Source of the DNA: Thiosocius sp963759055
GTDB taxonomy: Bacteria > Pseudomonadota > Gammaproteobacteria > Chromatiales > Chromatiaceae
Reading direction: 5' to 3'
DNA: 64,000 nucleotides
NCBI GenBank assembly: GCA_963759055.1
Contig: CAVWYD010000014.1
Location: forward strand, 62,001 to 126,000
The position numbers were made by a program, and so were the translations under genes. The number at the start of each line of letters is the position of its first letter. Position 1 is the stretch's first letter. Below are positions 26,066 through 34,433 of the stretch, piece after piece. Below the pieces are notes generated by a model. That model did not search any database, was not told the DNA's origin, and saw nothing but the letters and a program-made list of their open reading frames with translations.

Positions 26066-27104
26066 GTGGCTGACGATATCCAGATACGCGCGGCGTCCGA
26101 ATCAGATGCTCAGGCCTGGGATGAGCTATGTGCTGGCGCATCCGCAGGGGACCTTCTTTCACCGCTACGGCTGGAAGCGCCTGATCGAATCTACCTATCG
26201 CTACCCCGGACATTATCTGCTGGCGGAGCGCTCGGGTTTGCTTTGCGGTGTCTTCCCCCTGGGGGAGGTCAAACATCTGTTGTTCGGGCATTCACTGATC
26301 TCGGTGCCTTTCTGTGTCTACGGCGGGGTGCTGGCCGATGATGACGGAATACGCGAAGCGCTCGAGGCGCATGCCATCCGCCTGGCACAGGATCTCGGTG
26401 TCGGGCATCTCGAGGTACGCAACCAGCAGCCCGTACGCGACGACTGGCTGCGCAAGGAGGGGCTATATGTCACCTTCAAGCGCGAACTCAGCGAAGATCA
26501 TGATGCCAATCTCAGCGCCATTCCACGCAAGCAGCGGGCGATGGTGCGCAAGGGCATCAAAGCGGGACTGGTCGGCGAATTGGACGCCGGTATCGACAAT
26601 CTCTACCAGGCCTATTCGGAGAGCGTGCGCAACCTGGGTACGCCGGTGTTCCCGAAAGGGCATTTTCGCGCGATCCGGGCGGAGTTCGGCGATGAAGTCG
26701 ACGTGGTGACAGTGCGTCATGAGGGCCAGGTGGTGGCCTCGGTGATGAACTATTACTTCCGTGATCAGGTGCTGCCTTTCTACGGTGGCGGAGTCTCGGC
26801 GGCGCGCAATCTGGCGGCCAACGATTTCATGTACTGGGAAGTGATGAGACGTGCGGTCGAACGTGGCTGCAGGGTGTTCGACTTCGGGCGGAGCAAGGTG
26901 GATACAGGCTCATACCGTTTCAAGAAGCACTGGGGATTCGAACCGGAACCGCTGAATTACGAATATTTCCTGGTGCGTTCCAGCGAGATGCCCGATCTCA
27001 ACCCGAACAATCCAAAATACCGGCTGTTCATCAATGCTTGGAAACGTCTGCCGGTTGCGGTCAGTCGCACCATCGGTCCCTGGCTGGCGCGTGGTCTGGC
27101 CTGA
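26066..27104 (+). CDS. FemAB-related acyltransferase, XrtA/PEP-CTERM-associated type (one frameshift)
   Basis: GNAT-fold, FemAB-like protein of about 345 aa. Starts VADDIQIRAASESDAQAWD; an extra base near 26122 shifts the frame to YVLAHPQGTFFHRYGWKRLI. Then FSVPFCVYGG-like HSLISVPFCVYGGVLADDDG, VRNQQPVRDDWLRKEGLYVT, LSAIPRKQRAMVRKGIKAGL, GTPVFPKGHF, LPFYGGGVSAARNLAANDFM and FDFGRSKVDTGSYRFKKHWG. These blocks match the FemAB-like proteins of exosortase/PEP-CTERM polysaccharide loci. No exosortase or other EPS gene is nearby, so the substrate is unknown. Initiation is GTG. Confidence 0.8.
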
Positions 27105-27156
27105 GATCAGTCAACTGATGTTGGTCTGGATTTGTCCTTCGTATTCGCTATCGTAG

Positions 27157-27173
27157 GGCAGGCTGCGCCTGCC
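27157..27173. repeat. REP-like hairpin between convergent genes
   Basis: GGCAGG-CTGCG-CCTGCC, flanked by TCGTAG, between the ends of the FemAB and cyclase genes. The same core occurs at 37171-37187. It is followed by a GC-rich tract rather than T's; it could serve as a bidirectional transcript end. Confidence 0.5.
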
Positions 27174-27208
27174 GATTGGCGTCGCGCACAGCCCGAGTTG
27201 CCCACCCG

Positions 27209-28234
27209 TCAGGCGACGCTGGTTCGGTTACGCCCTTCGTTTTTGGATCGATACAGTGCCTGGTCGGCACGATCGATAAGTTCCATGATGTCCTCTTCAC
27301 CCCGGTAGGTGGCGACACCGGCGGAGATGGTTATCTTTCCGAGCGGCTTTTTGTTGTCGGCACGTACCAGCTGCGCATTGGCAACCGCGTTGCGGATGGA
27401 GTCCGCGACCGATTTTGCACCCGCCGGGGGTGTCCCCGGAAGCAGCACGGTAAATTCCTCGCCACCGTAGCGGGCAGAGGTGTCTTTTCCCTTGGTGTTC
27501 TTCTGCAGCACCTGTGCGACGAAGCGGATCACACGGTCACCGATCAGGTGACCATGGGTGTCGTTGACCGATTTGAAGTGGTCGATGTCGAGCATGATCA
27601 GCGAGGGCGGATGACCTTTTTCCATCTCCCCGACTGCCGCATTCAGTTTGTCGATCAGCGCGAAGCGGTTGTAAAGCCCGGTCAGCGGATCGGTGATGGC
27701 GCGTTTACGCTCTTGCTGCAACTGCTCTTGCAGCTCCTCGATCTCTTTCGACTTGACCTCGAAGTTGTTCTGTATGGCGCTGGTGCTCGACTGCATCTGA
27801 CGGGTCTCTGCGACCAGTGTGGTCAGCAGCTCCCTGATTTCATTCAGGTCTTGCTTGTTGGAGAAGTCTTTGGCGATGCCACCCAGAGTGCCCTCGAAAC
27901 TGCGTGCGCCGTCTCCTGCCTCGGTCAGAGTCGAGCCGACTTCGGCGAGAATCTTGTTCAGATCGGTGCTTACCTCATCGATATTGCTGATGTCGTTTTC
28001 GGCAACGTGGGTGCGGTATAGCTGCGTGTTGACTGCCGCGGTGAACTCGCTATTTTCGCTGATCAGCCGATCTATCTCGGCGTTCAGCTCCGCGTTTCCG
28101 CCACTGACGTACATATACCAGGTGGCATAGTTGTCCGGTGTCGCAGGTACCTGATGTCGCGACATGAGTGGTAGGGCCATGCGCAGATATTCCGCCGCCG
28201 TTTCACCTGTGATTTGATCTGCTGCAGCACTCAC
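27209..28234 (-). CDS. Diguanylate cyclase (GGDEF domain)
   Basis: 341 aa, intact. Residues 1-170 form a helical sensory region with no membrane segment (ATPDNYATWYMYVSGGNAEL, coiled-coil KSKEIEELQEQLQQERKRAI). The GGDEF domain follows (DPLTGLYNRFALIDKL, LIMLDIDHFKSVNDTHGHLI, ARYGGEEFTVLLPG), with the active GGEEF loop intact, so c-di-GMP synthesis from two GTP is expected. The inhibitory site five residues upstream reads KGKD rather than RxxD, so product inhibition may be weak. The input signal is unknown. Confidence 0.92.
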   Translation of the reverse strand: MSAAADQITGETAAEYLRMALPLMSRHQVPATPDNYATWYMYVSGGNAELNAEIDRLISENSEFTAAVNTQLYRTHVAENDISNIDEVSTDLNKILAEVGSTLTEAGDGARSFEGTLGGIAKDFSNKQDLNEIRELLTTLVAETRQMQSSTSAIQNNFEVKSKEIEELQEQLQQERKRAITDPLTGLYNRFALIDKLNAAVGEMEKGHPPSLIMLDIDHFKSVNDTHGHLIGDRVIRFVAQVLQKNTKGKDTSARYGGEEFTVLLPGTPPAGAKSVADSIRNAVANAQLVRADNKKPLGKITISAGVATYRGEEDIMELIDRADQALYRSKNEGRNRTSVA

Positions 28235-28294
28235 TAGCTTTTCCCGTAGCCGATGGAATTTTTTTGGTTCTGGTTGCCGTCTTATCGGATGAGG

Positions 28295-28313
28295 GAACTA
28301 AAAACTTTAGTTC
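28295..28313. repeat. Small perfect hairpin upstream of the diguanylate cyclase
   Basis: GAACTAAA-AAC-TTTAGTTC lies in the 164-bp gap between the methyltransferase stop and the cyclase start. It may be a terminator-like stem or an operator for the leftward cyclase gene. Nothing else is recognisable in this gap. Confidence 0.4.
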
Positions 28314-28398
28314 TGAATTAAATTCCTTGAGGGGCTTCCAGCAATTCGTACGCGGTCATCTCGCGGCCAGGATTGCCCATCACGCCCTGATTCCCGAA

Positions 28399-28998
28399 TT
28401 AACGGCGTTCTGCCAGCGCCACCGTGTACTGTTTGCCCTGCTTTATCTTGTGATGATTGCCGAACACTTCCTCGAAGGCGCGTGCGATGAACTGACGCAG
28501 GCCGCTGATCACCACCACGTAGAATCGTCCGCCGGGTTCGAGGTGCTCATGGATATCGTGAAAAAACAGGTAGTAATGCTCTTTGCTCGTCTTGGCCGGC
28601 AGGTTGCTCACCGCGAGCGTGAAAGTCTGTTCTGGAACATGGCGCAGCCCGTCGCTCAGCATTGCCTGCGCGTTCATGATCCGGTTGCGCCTGGCATTGC
28701 CATTCGCGTATTCGACCGCGACGAAGTCCTTGTCGACCATCAGGCAGCTGCCTTCGGGGGCCGAGCGCGCGATCGCAAGGCCCAGAGGGCCATAGCCACA
28801 GCCCAGATCGATGGCGCGGTCGTCCGGCCGTACCTCGAGGTGTTCGAGCAACAACCGCGTCCCTTCATCAATGCCCCTGGGGGAAAACAGGCCCCAGGTG
28901 GTGTGAAAGTCCAGCGGGTGGCCCAGCAGCGTGTCACTGAAGACGATGTCCTGGCGCAGCCGTTCGAGGTCAAGCGGTTGTCTGGGTTTCTTGGGCAT
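28399..28998 (-). CDS. Class I SAM-dependent methyltransferase, RsmC/MTS-like
   Basis: 199 aa, intact. Begins MPKKPRQPLDLERLRQDIVF, then FHTTWGLFSPRGIDEGTRLL, SAM loop AIDLGCGYGPLGLAIARSAP and acidic strand SCLMVDKDFVAVEYA. The 'small methyltransferase' fold matches the C-terminal half of RsmC/RlmG rRNA guanine methyltransferases. Where those have NPPF, this one has SNLPAK, so a different substrate is possible. Stand-alone single-domain length. Twenty bp upstream of its start lies the left end of a MITE-like element. Confidence 0.8.
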   Translation of the reverse strand: MPKKPRQPLDLERLRQDIVFSDTLLGHPLDFHTTWGLFSPRGIDEGTRLLLEHLEVRPDDRAIDLGCGYGPLGLAIARSAPEGSCLMVDKDFVAVEYANGNARRNRIMNAQAMLSDGLRHVPEQTFTLAVSNLPAKTSKEHYYLFFHDIHEHLEPGGRFYVVVISGLRQFIARAFEEVFGNHHKIKQGKQYTVALAERR

Positions 28999-29017
28999 AA
29001 CGATCTTCGTGTTGGTT

Positions 29018-29180
29018 GAGGGAACTTCTAATAAACCTGGCCGGCTCAGATTGAGAGTCAGAATTTGTCAGATCAAGGCGCAAAGTGCGCGTAATAGCCG
29101 GCTATTGCGAAGCTTTGCAACGCGGAGATGACGATTTCTGGACTCAAAATGGCCGTTCATGGATTGTTGGACGTTCCCTT
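29018..29180. mobile_element. MITE-like element with terminal inverted repeats
   Basis: The left end GAGGGAACTTCTAATAA (29018) and the complement of the right end, AAGGGAACGTCCAACAA (to 29180), match at 13 of 17 positions. Inside are nested inverted repeats, including GCAAAG..CTTTGC and the palindrome ATAGCCGGCTAT. At 163 bp it has no coding capacity. Its right terminus encodes the last codons and stop of the adjacent esterase. Confidence 0.55.
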
Positions 29181-29729
29181 AAGCCAGTCGCTGATCCGCG
29201 GCAACTGCTGCTCAAAATGGTCGAATCGGTGGCAGCCGCCGGCGGCCTGAATGACTTCCTTGTCGCGGTAAAAGGACGCGGCCTGACGGTAATCCAGGAT
29301 CTCATCGCCCTGTTGCAGCAGCACCAGATATTGTTCTTCCGCTCTGAGCCGTTCGCGTTGCAGTCGGATCAGGGCCCCCAGGTAATCCCGCCCGACTTCA
29401 AAGCGGGCGCCGTCACACCAGCGCTGCTGCGGCCCAAGGTACCGGGCCAGCAGTTCATGGGGCTTGACCACCGGGTTGATCAAAACCGTGGCCCGCGGGT
29501 CGTCCGCGTTCAGCACGGTGGCATAGAAACCGCCCAGGGACGAACCGATGAGGGCGCTGACCGGGTAGCGGGCGATCAGCCGTCGGAGCTGGCTGATCGC
29601 CGCTTCGGGATGGAAAGGCAGGTCTGGGGCGAGAACCTGTTCGAGCCCGAAATGACGTCGCAGCTGAAGCGATTTTTCACCCCATCCGCAGCTGCCGAAT
29701 CCGTGGATGAACAGGATCACCGGCCGCAC
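29157..29729 (-). CDS. YqiA/UPF0227-family alpha/beta-hydrolase esterase
   Basis: About 190 aa. GTG start gives VRPVILFIHGFGS (oxyanion region), then VLAPDLPFHPEAAI, nucleophile elbow SALIGSSLGGFYATVL, INPVVKPHELLARYLGPQQR, LVLLQQGDEILDYRQAASFY (Asp) and GCHRFDHFEQQLPRI (His), matching YqiA. The start overlaps the moeB stop by 13 bp; an ATG at 29771 is an alternative. The C-terminus LKGTSNNP is encoded by the terminal repeat of a small mobile-like element, so the original tail may have been replaced. Cleaves short acyl esters; physiological substrate unknown. Confidence 0.82.
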   Translation of the reverse strand: MRPVILFIHGFGSCGWGEKSLQLRRHFGLEQVLAPDLPFHPEAAISQLRRLIARYPVSALIGSSLGGFYATVLNADDPRATVLINPVVKPHELLARYLGPQQRWCDGARFEVGRDYLGALIRLQRERLRAEEQYLVLLQQGDEILDYRQAASFYRDKEVIQAAGGCHRFDHFEQQLPRISDWLKGTSNNP

Positions 29730-30457
29730 ACCGGGCAGGCGGGGTCGGGCTTCAGCCGCAGTTCGCGCCATTGCATCCTCAACGCGTCCAGCATCAGCAG
29801 GCGGCCGCCGAGCGGTTCGCCGACGCCACACAGCAGTTTGATGGCCTCGAGTGCCTGCATGGCGCCAATGATTCCGACCAGCGGGGCAACCACGCCGTTC
29901 TCGCTGCAGCGCAGTTCCTCCTCTCCGTCCTCGGTGTATAGGCAGCGGTAGCAGGGGCTGCCCGGCTGGCCGTCAAATACGGTGATCTGGCCGTCCCAGC
30001 GGATCGCTGCGCCCGACACCAGCGGCGTGCGCAGATCATGGCAGACCTGGTTGAGGGCAAAGCGGGTGGCGAAATTGTCACTGCAGTCGAGCACCAGGTC
30101 GGCGTCGTCGATGGCGTCACTGAGGGCCTCCTGGTGCAGCCGGGCATTGCGCAGTATGAGTTGTGTCTCGGGGTTGAGCGCGTTCAGGCCGGCCTGTGCC
30201 GAGCTGGTCTTTTCGCGGCCGATACGATCCGTGGTATGCAGGATCTGGCGCTGCAGGTTGCTGAGGTCGACCTGGTCGTCGTCGACCAGCTCCAGGGTGC
30301 CGATGCCCGCGGCGGCGAGATACATGGCAGCCGGCGAGCCGAGCCCGCCGAGGCCGATGATCAGGGCCCGTGCGTCGCGCAGGCGCTGCTGTCCATCGAT
30401 ACCCAGCTCGGGCAGCATGATCTGGCGGCTGTAACGCAGCAGTGCTTCGTCATCCAT
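29717..30457 (-). CDS. moeB: Molybdopterin-synthase adenylyltransferase (HesA/MoeB/ThiF family)
   Basis: 246 aa, intact. Activates the C-terminus of a sulfur-carrier protein (MoaD or ThiS) by adenylation. Motifs: LLRYSRQIMLPELGIDGQQR, ALIIGLGGLGSPAAMYLAAA (ATP loop), LVDDDQVDLSNLQRQILHTT, DLVLDCSDNFATRFALNQVC. Zinc Cys pairs are CYRC and, at the end, CPVCGR. In this prmC/moeB context the family member could serve MoaD, ThiS or both. Confidence 0.9.
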   Translation of the reverse strand: MDDEALLRYSRQIMLPELGIDGQQRLRDARALIIGLGGLGSPAAMYLAAAGIGTLELVDDDQVDLSNLQRQILHTTDRIGREKTSSAQAGLNALNPETQLILRNARLHQEALSDAIDDADLVLDCSDNFATRFALNQVCHDLRTPLVSGAAIRWDGQITVFDGQPGSPCYRCLYTEDGEEELRCSENGVVAPLVGIIGAMQALEAIKLLCGVGEPLGGRLLMLDALRMQWRELRLKPDPACPVCGR

Positions 30458-30542
30458 CGGTGCTTCTCGAGGGCGGAACGCAAATTTTAGCGGATTCGGC
30501 TCCGGTCAGGAGCGTGCAGATTGAGCGACGGGGAGCGACGGT

Positions 30543-30989
30543 TCAGAGGTAGTGGCGCCAGTGTTCGGGCCGCTCGTCCTGGCAGCCATGTTCGCGTTTG
30601 CGATACCGGTTCGCGAACACCTTCTGGGTGCAGTTGGCATCGCCCTTGGGGCAGCCGAGGTTGGCGCGCTGGGTCTCTTCGGTGTAGTGATACAGGGCGC
30701 GCCGGATCTTGTATACCAGCCCGTTTTCGAGGTGATATCCGCTCCGCTCCAGCAGCTGTTCGATATCGGCCAGGGTGATGACCATCAGGTGATACGCGAC
30801 CTGCAGCGTCGCCGGACCGAGGGGTTCCGCCCGGTGAATGCCTTCGATATCGATCAGTAGCACGGCAGCCGAGCCGGCCTGATTCGGGTCCGGGTGCAGT
30901 GTGCGGAACTCGATCTCGCGCTCCATGAACAGACTGTCGGCAGAATGCTCCATGGCGCCAATGCTGTGCCGAAAGGCCTTAGCGGTCAA
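30543..30989 (-). CDS. Conserved-looking hypothetical protein, 148 aa
   Basis: Not recognised. The frame is intact, soluble, without signal peptide. Residues 23-60 look like a beta strand-rich start (EREIEFRTLHPDPNQAGSAA, VLLIDIEGIHRAEPLGPAT), followed by helices (QVAYHLMVITLADIEQLLER). The C-terminal third is basic and Cys-rich (ANLGCPKGDANCTQKVFANR, KREHGCQDERPEHWRHYL), with three Cys and two late His that could bind metal. It lies 6 bp after prmC on the same strand and before moeB, so it is likely in the prfA-prmC operon. Coding statistics match its neighbours. Confidence 0.7.
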   Translation of the reverse strand: MTAKAFRHSIGAMEHSADSLFMEREIEFRTLHPDPNQAGSAAVLLIDIEGIHRAEPLGPATLQVAYHLMVITLADIEQLLERSGYHLENGLVYKIRRALYHYTEETQRANLGCPKGDANCTQKVFANRYRKREHGCQDERPEHWRHYL

Positions 30990-30995
30990 GGGGGA

Positions 30996-31862
30996 TTACC
31001 CTGATGCCTGGGAGCCTGCTTCAGGTATCCATCGGCCGCCGGAGTGGCGTTCCTTCCCGGCCAGGTCGCGTCTCAGGCCGACCTGGCGGAAATTGTGCTG
31101 CTGTAAAAGTTGTTGCACCCGTTCTCCCTGATCGCAGCCGTGTTCCAGCCACAACCACCCGCCCGCTTCGAGGTGCACGGGGGCCTCAGCAGCTATAAGG
31201 CGGATATCGCGCAGGCCGTCAGCGCCCGAGATCAGCGCCTGGCGCGGTTCGAAGCGGAGGTCTCCCAGCCCCAGGTGGGGGTCCTGTTCGGCCACATAAG
31301 GCGGATTGCCGAGGATCAGGTGGAAGCGCAGATCTGGGTGCAGCGCGGCGAACCAGTCGCTGTGAAGCCAGTGCGGCCGAGTCAGGCCCAGATCGGAAGC
31401 GTTTTGGCGTGCGACCCTGAGCGCGGCCTCGGAGCGGTCGACCGCGGTGATGCGCCAGCCGGGACGCTCACTGGCGAGGGCCAGCGCAATGGCGCCGCTG
31501 CCGGTACCCAGATCCAGCACGCGGGCATCTTCCGGCAGATCGAGTTCCAGTGCGATCTCGACCAGGTGCTCGGTCTCGGGGCGGGGGATCAGGGTGTCGG
31601 CACTGACCTTCAGCGGCAGCGACCAGAATTCGCGTTCGCCGGTGAGGTGGCCGACCGGTTGCCCCTGCAGTCTGAGAGACAGCAGGCGTTCGAATGCCTC
31701 GATGCGGCCGCTTTCCGGAACGTGTTCGGGCCAGGCATAAAGCCAGCTGCGGTCACGGTCGAGCACGTGCGCCAGCAGCACCTCGGCATCGAGTGCGGCG
31801 TCGGTCGTTTCTTTGCCGAGCAGGCTACGGGCACGCGTCAGCAGCGCGCGCACCGTATTCAT
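30996..31862 (-). CDS. prmC: Peptide chain release factor N5-glutamine methyltransferase
   Basis: 288 aa. Methylates the Gln of the GGQ motif of RF1/RF2. N-terminal helical domain (MNTVRALLTRARSLLGK), linker with IPRPETEHLVE, SAM loop ARVLDLGTGSGAIALALASE and catalytic ILGNPPYVAEQDP are all present. The ATG overlaps the prfA stop (ATGA), which sets this start and couples the enzyme to its substrate's gene. Confidence 0.95.
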   Translation of the reverse strand: MNTVRALLTRARSLLGKETTDAALDAEVLLAHVLDRDRSWLYAWPEHVPESGRIEAFERLLSLRLQGQPVGHLTGEREFWSLPLKVSADTLIPRPETEHLVEIALELDLPEDARVLDLGTGSGAIALALASERPGWRITAVDRSEAALRVARQNASDLGLTRPHWLHSDWFAALHPDLRFHLILGNPPYVAEQDPHLGLGDLRFEPRQALISGADGLRDIRLIAAEAPVHLEAGGWLWLEHGCDQGERVQQLLQQHNFRQVGLRRDLAGKERHSGGRWIPEAGSQASG

Positions 31863-32938
31863 TCGTTGCCCAGCGCCGCCAGCTGATCGGCCTGGTGTTC
31901 GTGACGCAGCGGGTCGACGACCTGATCGAGCGAGCCGCTGATGATCTCGTCGAGCTTGTACAGCGTCAGGTTGATGCGGTGATCGGTAAGGCGGTTCTGC
32001 GGGAAGTTGTAGGTGCGGATACGCTCCGAGCGGTCGCCGCTGCCGACCTGCAGGCGCCGGTCCTCGGCGCGCGTGGCCGCCGCGCTGGCCTGGGCGGCGG
32101 CCAGCAGCCGCGCCTGCAACAGTGACATCGCGCGCGCCTTGTTCTTGTGCTGCGAGCGCTCGTCCTGACATTCGACCACGACGTTGGTCGGCAGGTGGGT
32201 GATCCGAACCGCCGAGTCCGTGGTGTTGACGTGCTGGCCGCCCGCGCCGGAAGAACGAAAGGTATCGATCCGCAGGTCATTGGGGTTGATGTCGATTTCA
32301 TCCACCGCCTCGGCCTCCGGCAGGATGGCCACGGTGCAGGCGGATGTGTGGACCCGGCCCTGCGACTCTGTCTCCGGCACCCTTTGCACGCGGTGTGCGC
32401 CGGATTCGAATTTCAGCCTTGCGTAGACGCCCTGGCCGATGATGCGCACCACGGCCTCTTTGTAGCCGCCGTGTTCGCCGATGCTCTCGCTGACCATCTC
32501 GGTGCGCCAGCCCCGCTGCTCGGCATAGCGCAGGTACATGCGCAGCAGATCGCCCGCAAACAGGGCGGCCTCGGCGCCGCCGGTACCGGCGCGCACTTCC
32601 AGGTAGACGTTGCGTTCGTCGTTGGGGTCACGCGGCAACAGCAGGCGTTTGAGCTCGGGTTCAAGTTCGCCGAGCGCCTCTTGTGCCTCGCAGCGTGCAT
32701 CCTCGGCCAGTTCGGCCATCTCGGGGTCGCCCAGCATCTCTTCTGCGCTCTGAAGCTCCCGTTCGGCCATGGTAAACCGCTGATAGCACTGGCTGACGGG
32801 TTCGACCTGGGCGTACTCGCGACTGAGGTCGCGGAAGCGATTCGGATCGGCCTGTACGTCCGGGTCCGCCAGCAGCGCGGTGATCTCCTGGAAGCGCTCA
32901 CTGATATGTTCGAGTTTGTTTCGGATGCTGGCTTTCAT
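31859..32938 (-). CDS. prfA: Peptide chain release factor 1
   Basis: 359 aa, intact. Terminates translation at UAA and UAG. Contains the N-terminal coiled region, the codon-reading loop region QRVPETESQGRVHTSACTVA, and the GGQ loop FRSSGAGGQHVNTTDSAVRI that triggers peptidyl-tRNA hydrolysis. Downstream of hemA with an 81-bp gap, the classical hemA-prfA-prmC order. Confidence 0.97.
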   Translation of the reverse strand: MKASIRNKLEHISERFQEITALLADPDVQADPNRFRDLSREYAQVEPVSQCYQRFTMAERELQSAEEMLGDPEMAELAEDARCEAQEALGELEPELKRLLLPRDPNDERNVYLEVRAGTGGAEAALFAGDLLRMYLRYAEQRGWRTEMVSESIGEHGGYKEAVVRIIGQGVYARLKFESGAHRVQRVPETESQGRVHTSACTVAILPEAEAVDEIDINPNDLRIDTFRSSGAGGQHVNTTDSAVRITHLPTNVVVECQDERSQHKNKARAMSLLQARLLAAAQASAAATRAEDRRLQVGSGDRSERIRTYNFPQNRLTDHRINLTLYKLDEIISGSLDQVVDPLRHEHQADQLAALGNE

Positions 32939-33019
32939 GGTGCGTGGCTGTCGCCTGGTACGGATTCAGGGGATGGTGGCCGGTCTTGGCGGCCGGTCGC
33001 GGGGCGCTTGCGGATCCAG

Positions 33020-34291
33020 CTAATCGTTGCCCGACTTGCCGTGACCGAGCTGGAACAGCGCGTTGGCCGCCTCGAGCAGCTCATGCTGGCCGTTGCTGCC
33101 GGCTTCACGCAGTCGGGTACTTGGGGTATGCAGGAGTTTGTTGGTAAGGGTCTTGGCGAGGAAACTCAGCGCCTCGTCGGCGGGTTTGCCCGATTCGATC
33201 ATGCGTATCGCCCTGGCCAGGACCTCGTCACGAATCTCTCCCGCCTGTTTGCGATAGTCCTGGATAAGGCCGACCGCATCGAGCGAGCGCATCCAGGCGA
33301 GGAACTCGTCGACCTGAAACTGGATGATCTCTTGCGCCTGCTCGGCGGCCTCCTGGCGTGAACGCAGGTTGTCCTGGATCACCTCGACCAGATCATCCAC
33401 CGTGTAAAGGTAGACATCCTCGAGGTCGGCGACCTCGGCCTCGATATCGCGCGGCACCGCGATATCTACCATGAACATGGGTTGATGGCGACGACGTTTC
33501 AGCGCACTTTCAACCGTGCCTTTGCCGAGGATGGGCATCGGGCTTGCCGTGGAGGCGATCACGATGTCCGCCTCTGCCAGGTGTGAGGGGATCTCGGTCA
33601 GAGCGATGGCAAAGGCGTCGAACTGCAGCGCCAGCTCCTGTGCGCGGGCAATGGTGCGGTTGGCGACGATGATGCGCCCGATGCCGTTCTGAACCAGATG
33701 GCGCGCCGCCAGTTCGACGGTCTCGCCGGCGCCGATCAACAGCGCGGTTTGCTGTGACAGATCGGCAAAGATCTGGCGAGCCAGGCTGACCGCCGCGAAT
33801 GCCACCGAGACCGGGCTGTCTCCGATGGCGGTGTCGGTACGCACCTGCTTGGCGGTGGTGAAACTGTGTTGAAACAGGCGTGTGAGTATCTTCCCCGTGC
33901 GTCCCGCATCACTGGCGGTCTGAAAGGCGTTCTTCACCTGCCCCAGGATCTGAGGTTCGCCGAGTACCAGCGAATCGAGCCCGCTGGCGACAGAAAGCAG
34001 GTGGCCGATCACATGCCGCCCTTCGTGGAGATACAGATAGGGCGCGATGTCTTCCACCGACAGGCCGTGGAACCTTGCAAGCCAGTCGCGGGTCCATTCA
34101 TCTGCATCGTCGTCCGCATGGCAGTACACCTCGGTACGGTTGCAGGTCGACAGGATGACGGCTTCGTGGATCCCCGGGATCTCGGTCAGACTGCGCAAGG
34201 CCGCAACGATAATATCCGGGCCGAACGTGAGACGTTCGCGGATGCTAACCGGCGCGGTTGTGTGGTTGAGTCCGATGACAAGCAGGGGCAT
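33020..34291 (-). CDS. hemA: Glutamyl-tRNA reductase
   Basis: 423 aa, intact. First enzyme of C5-pathway tetrapyrrole synthesis, reducing Glu-tRNA(Glu) to glutamate semialdehyde. Motifs: MPLLVIGLNHTTAPVSIRER, catalytic Cys in VILSTCNRTEVYCHADDD, LVLGEPQILGQVKNAFQTA, NADPH domain LLIGAGETVELAARHL and the C-terminal dimerisation helix. Divergent from the TPR lipoprotein gene. Confidence 0.97.
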   Translation of the reverse strand: MPLLVIGLNHTTAPVSIRERLTFGPDIIVAALRSLTEIPGIHEAVILSTCNRTEVYCHADDDADEWTRDWLARFHGLSVEDIAPYLYLHEGRHVIGHLLSVASGLDSLVLGEPQILGQVKNAFQTASDAGRTGKILTRLFQHSFTTAKQVRTDTAIGDSPVSVAFAAVSLARQIFADLSQQTALLIGAGETVELAARHLVQNGIGRIIVANRTIARAQELALQFDAFAIALTEIPSHLAEADIVIASTASPMPILGKGTVESALKRRRHQPMFMVDIAVPRDIEAEVADLEDVYLYTVDDLVEVIQDNLRSRQEAAEQAQEIIQFQVDEFLAWMRSLDAVGLIQDYRKQAGEIRDEVLARAIRMIESGKPADEALSFLAKTLTNKLLHTPSTRLREAGSNGQHELLEAANALFQLGHGKSGND

Positions 34292-34433
34292 GTTGGCCTA
34301 GGCTGCACTGAAATTGAGCGGAAATTTTGGGATATCAAGGGGTTAAATGCAAGTGTCAGAAGTTGGACACCACCGGCCGAATAGTCGCCGCGGCCATTTT
34401 CCTGCGGCGTTCTATCCGCTAACCTTAGCAGCT

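Noticed and set aside
32147..33361. 404-codon plus-strand frame across prfA and hemA
   Set aside because: Antisense to two certain genes, with no family signature or ribosome-binding site.
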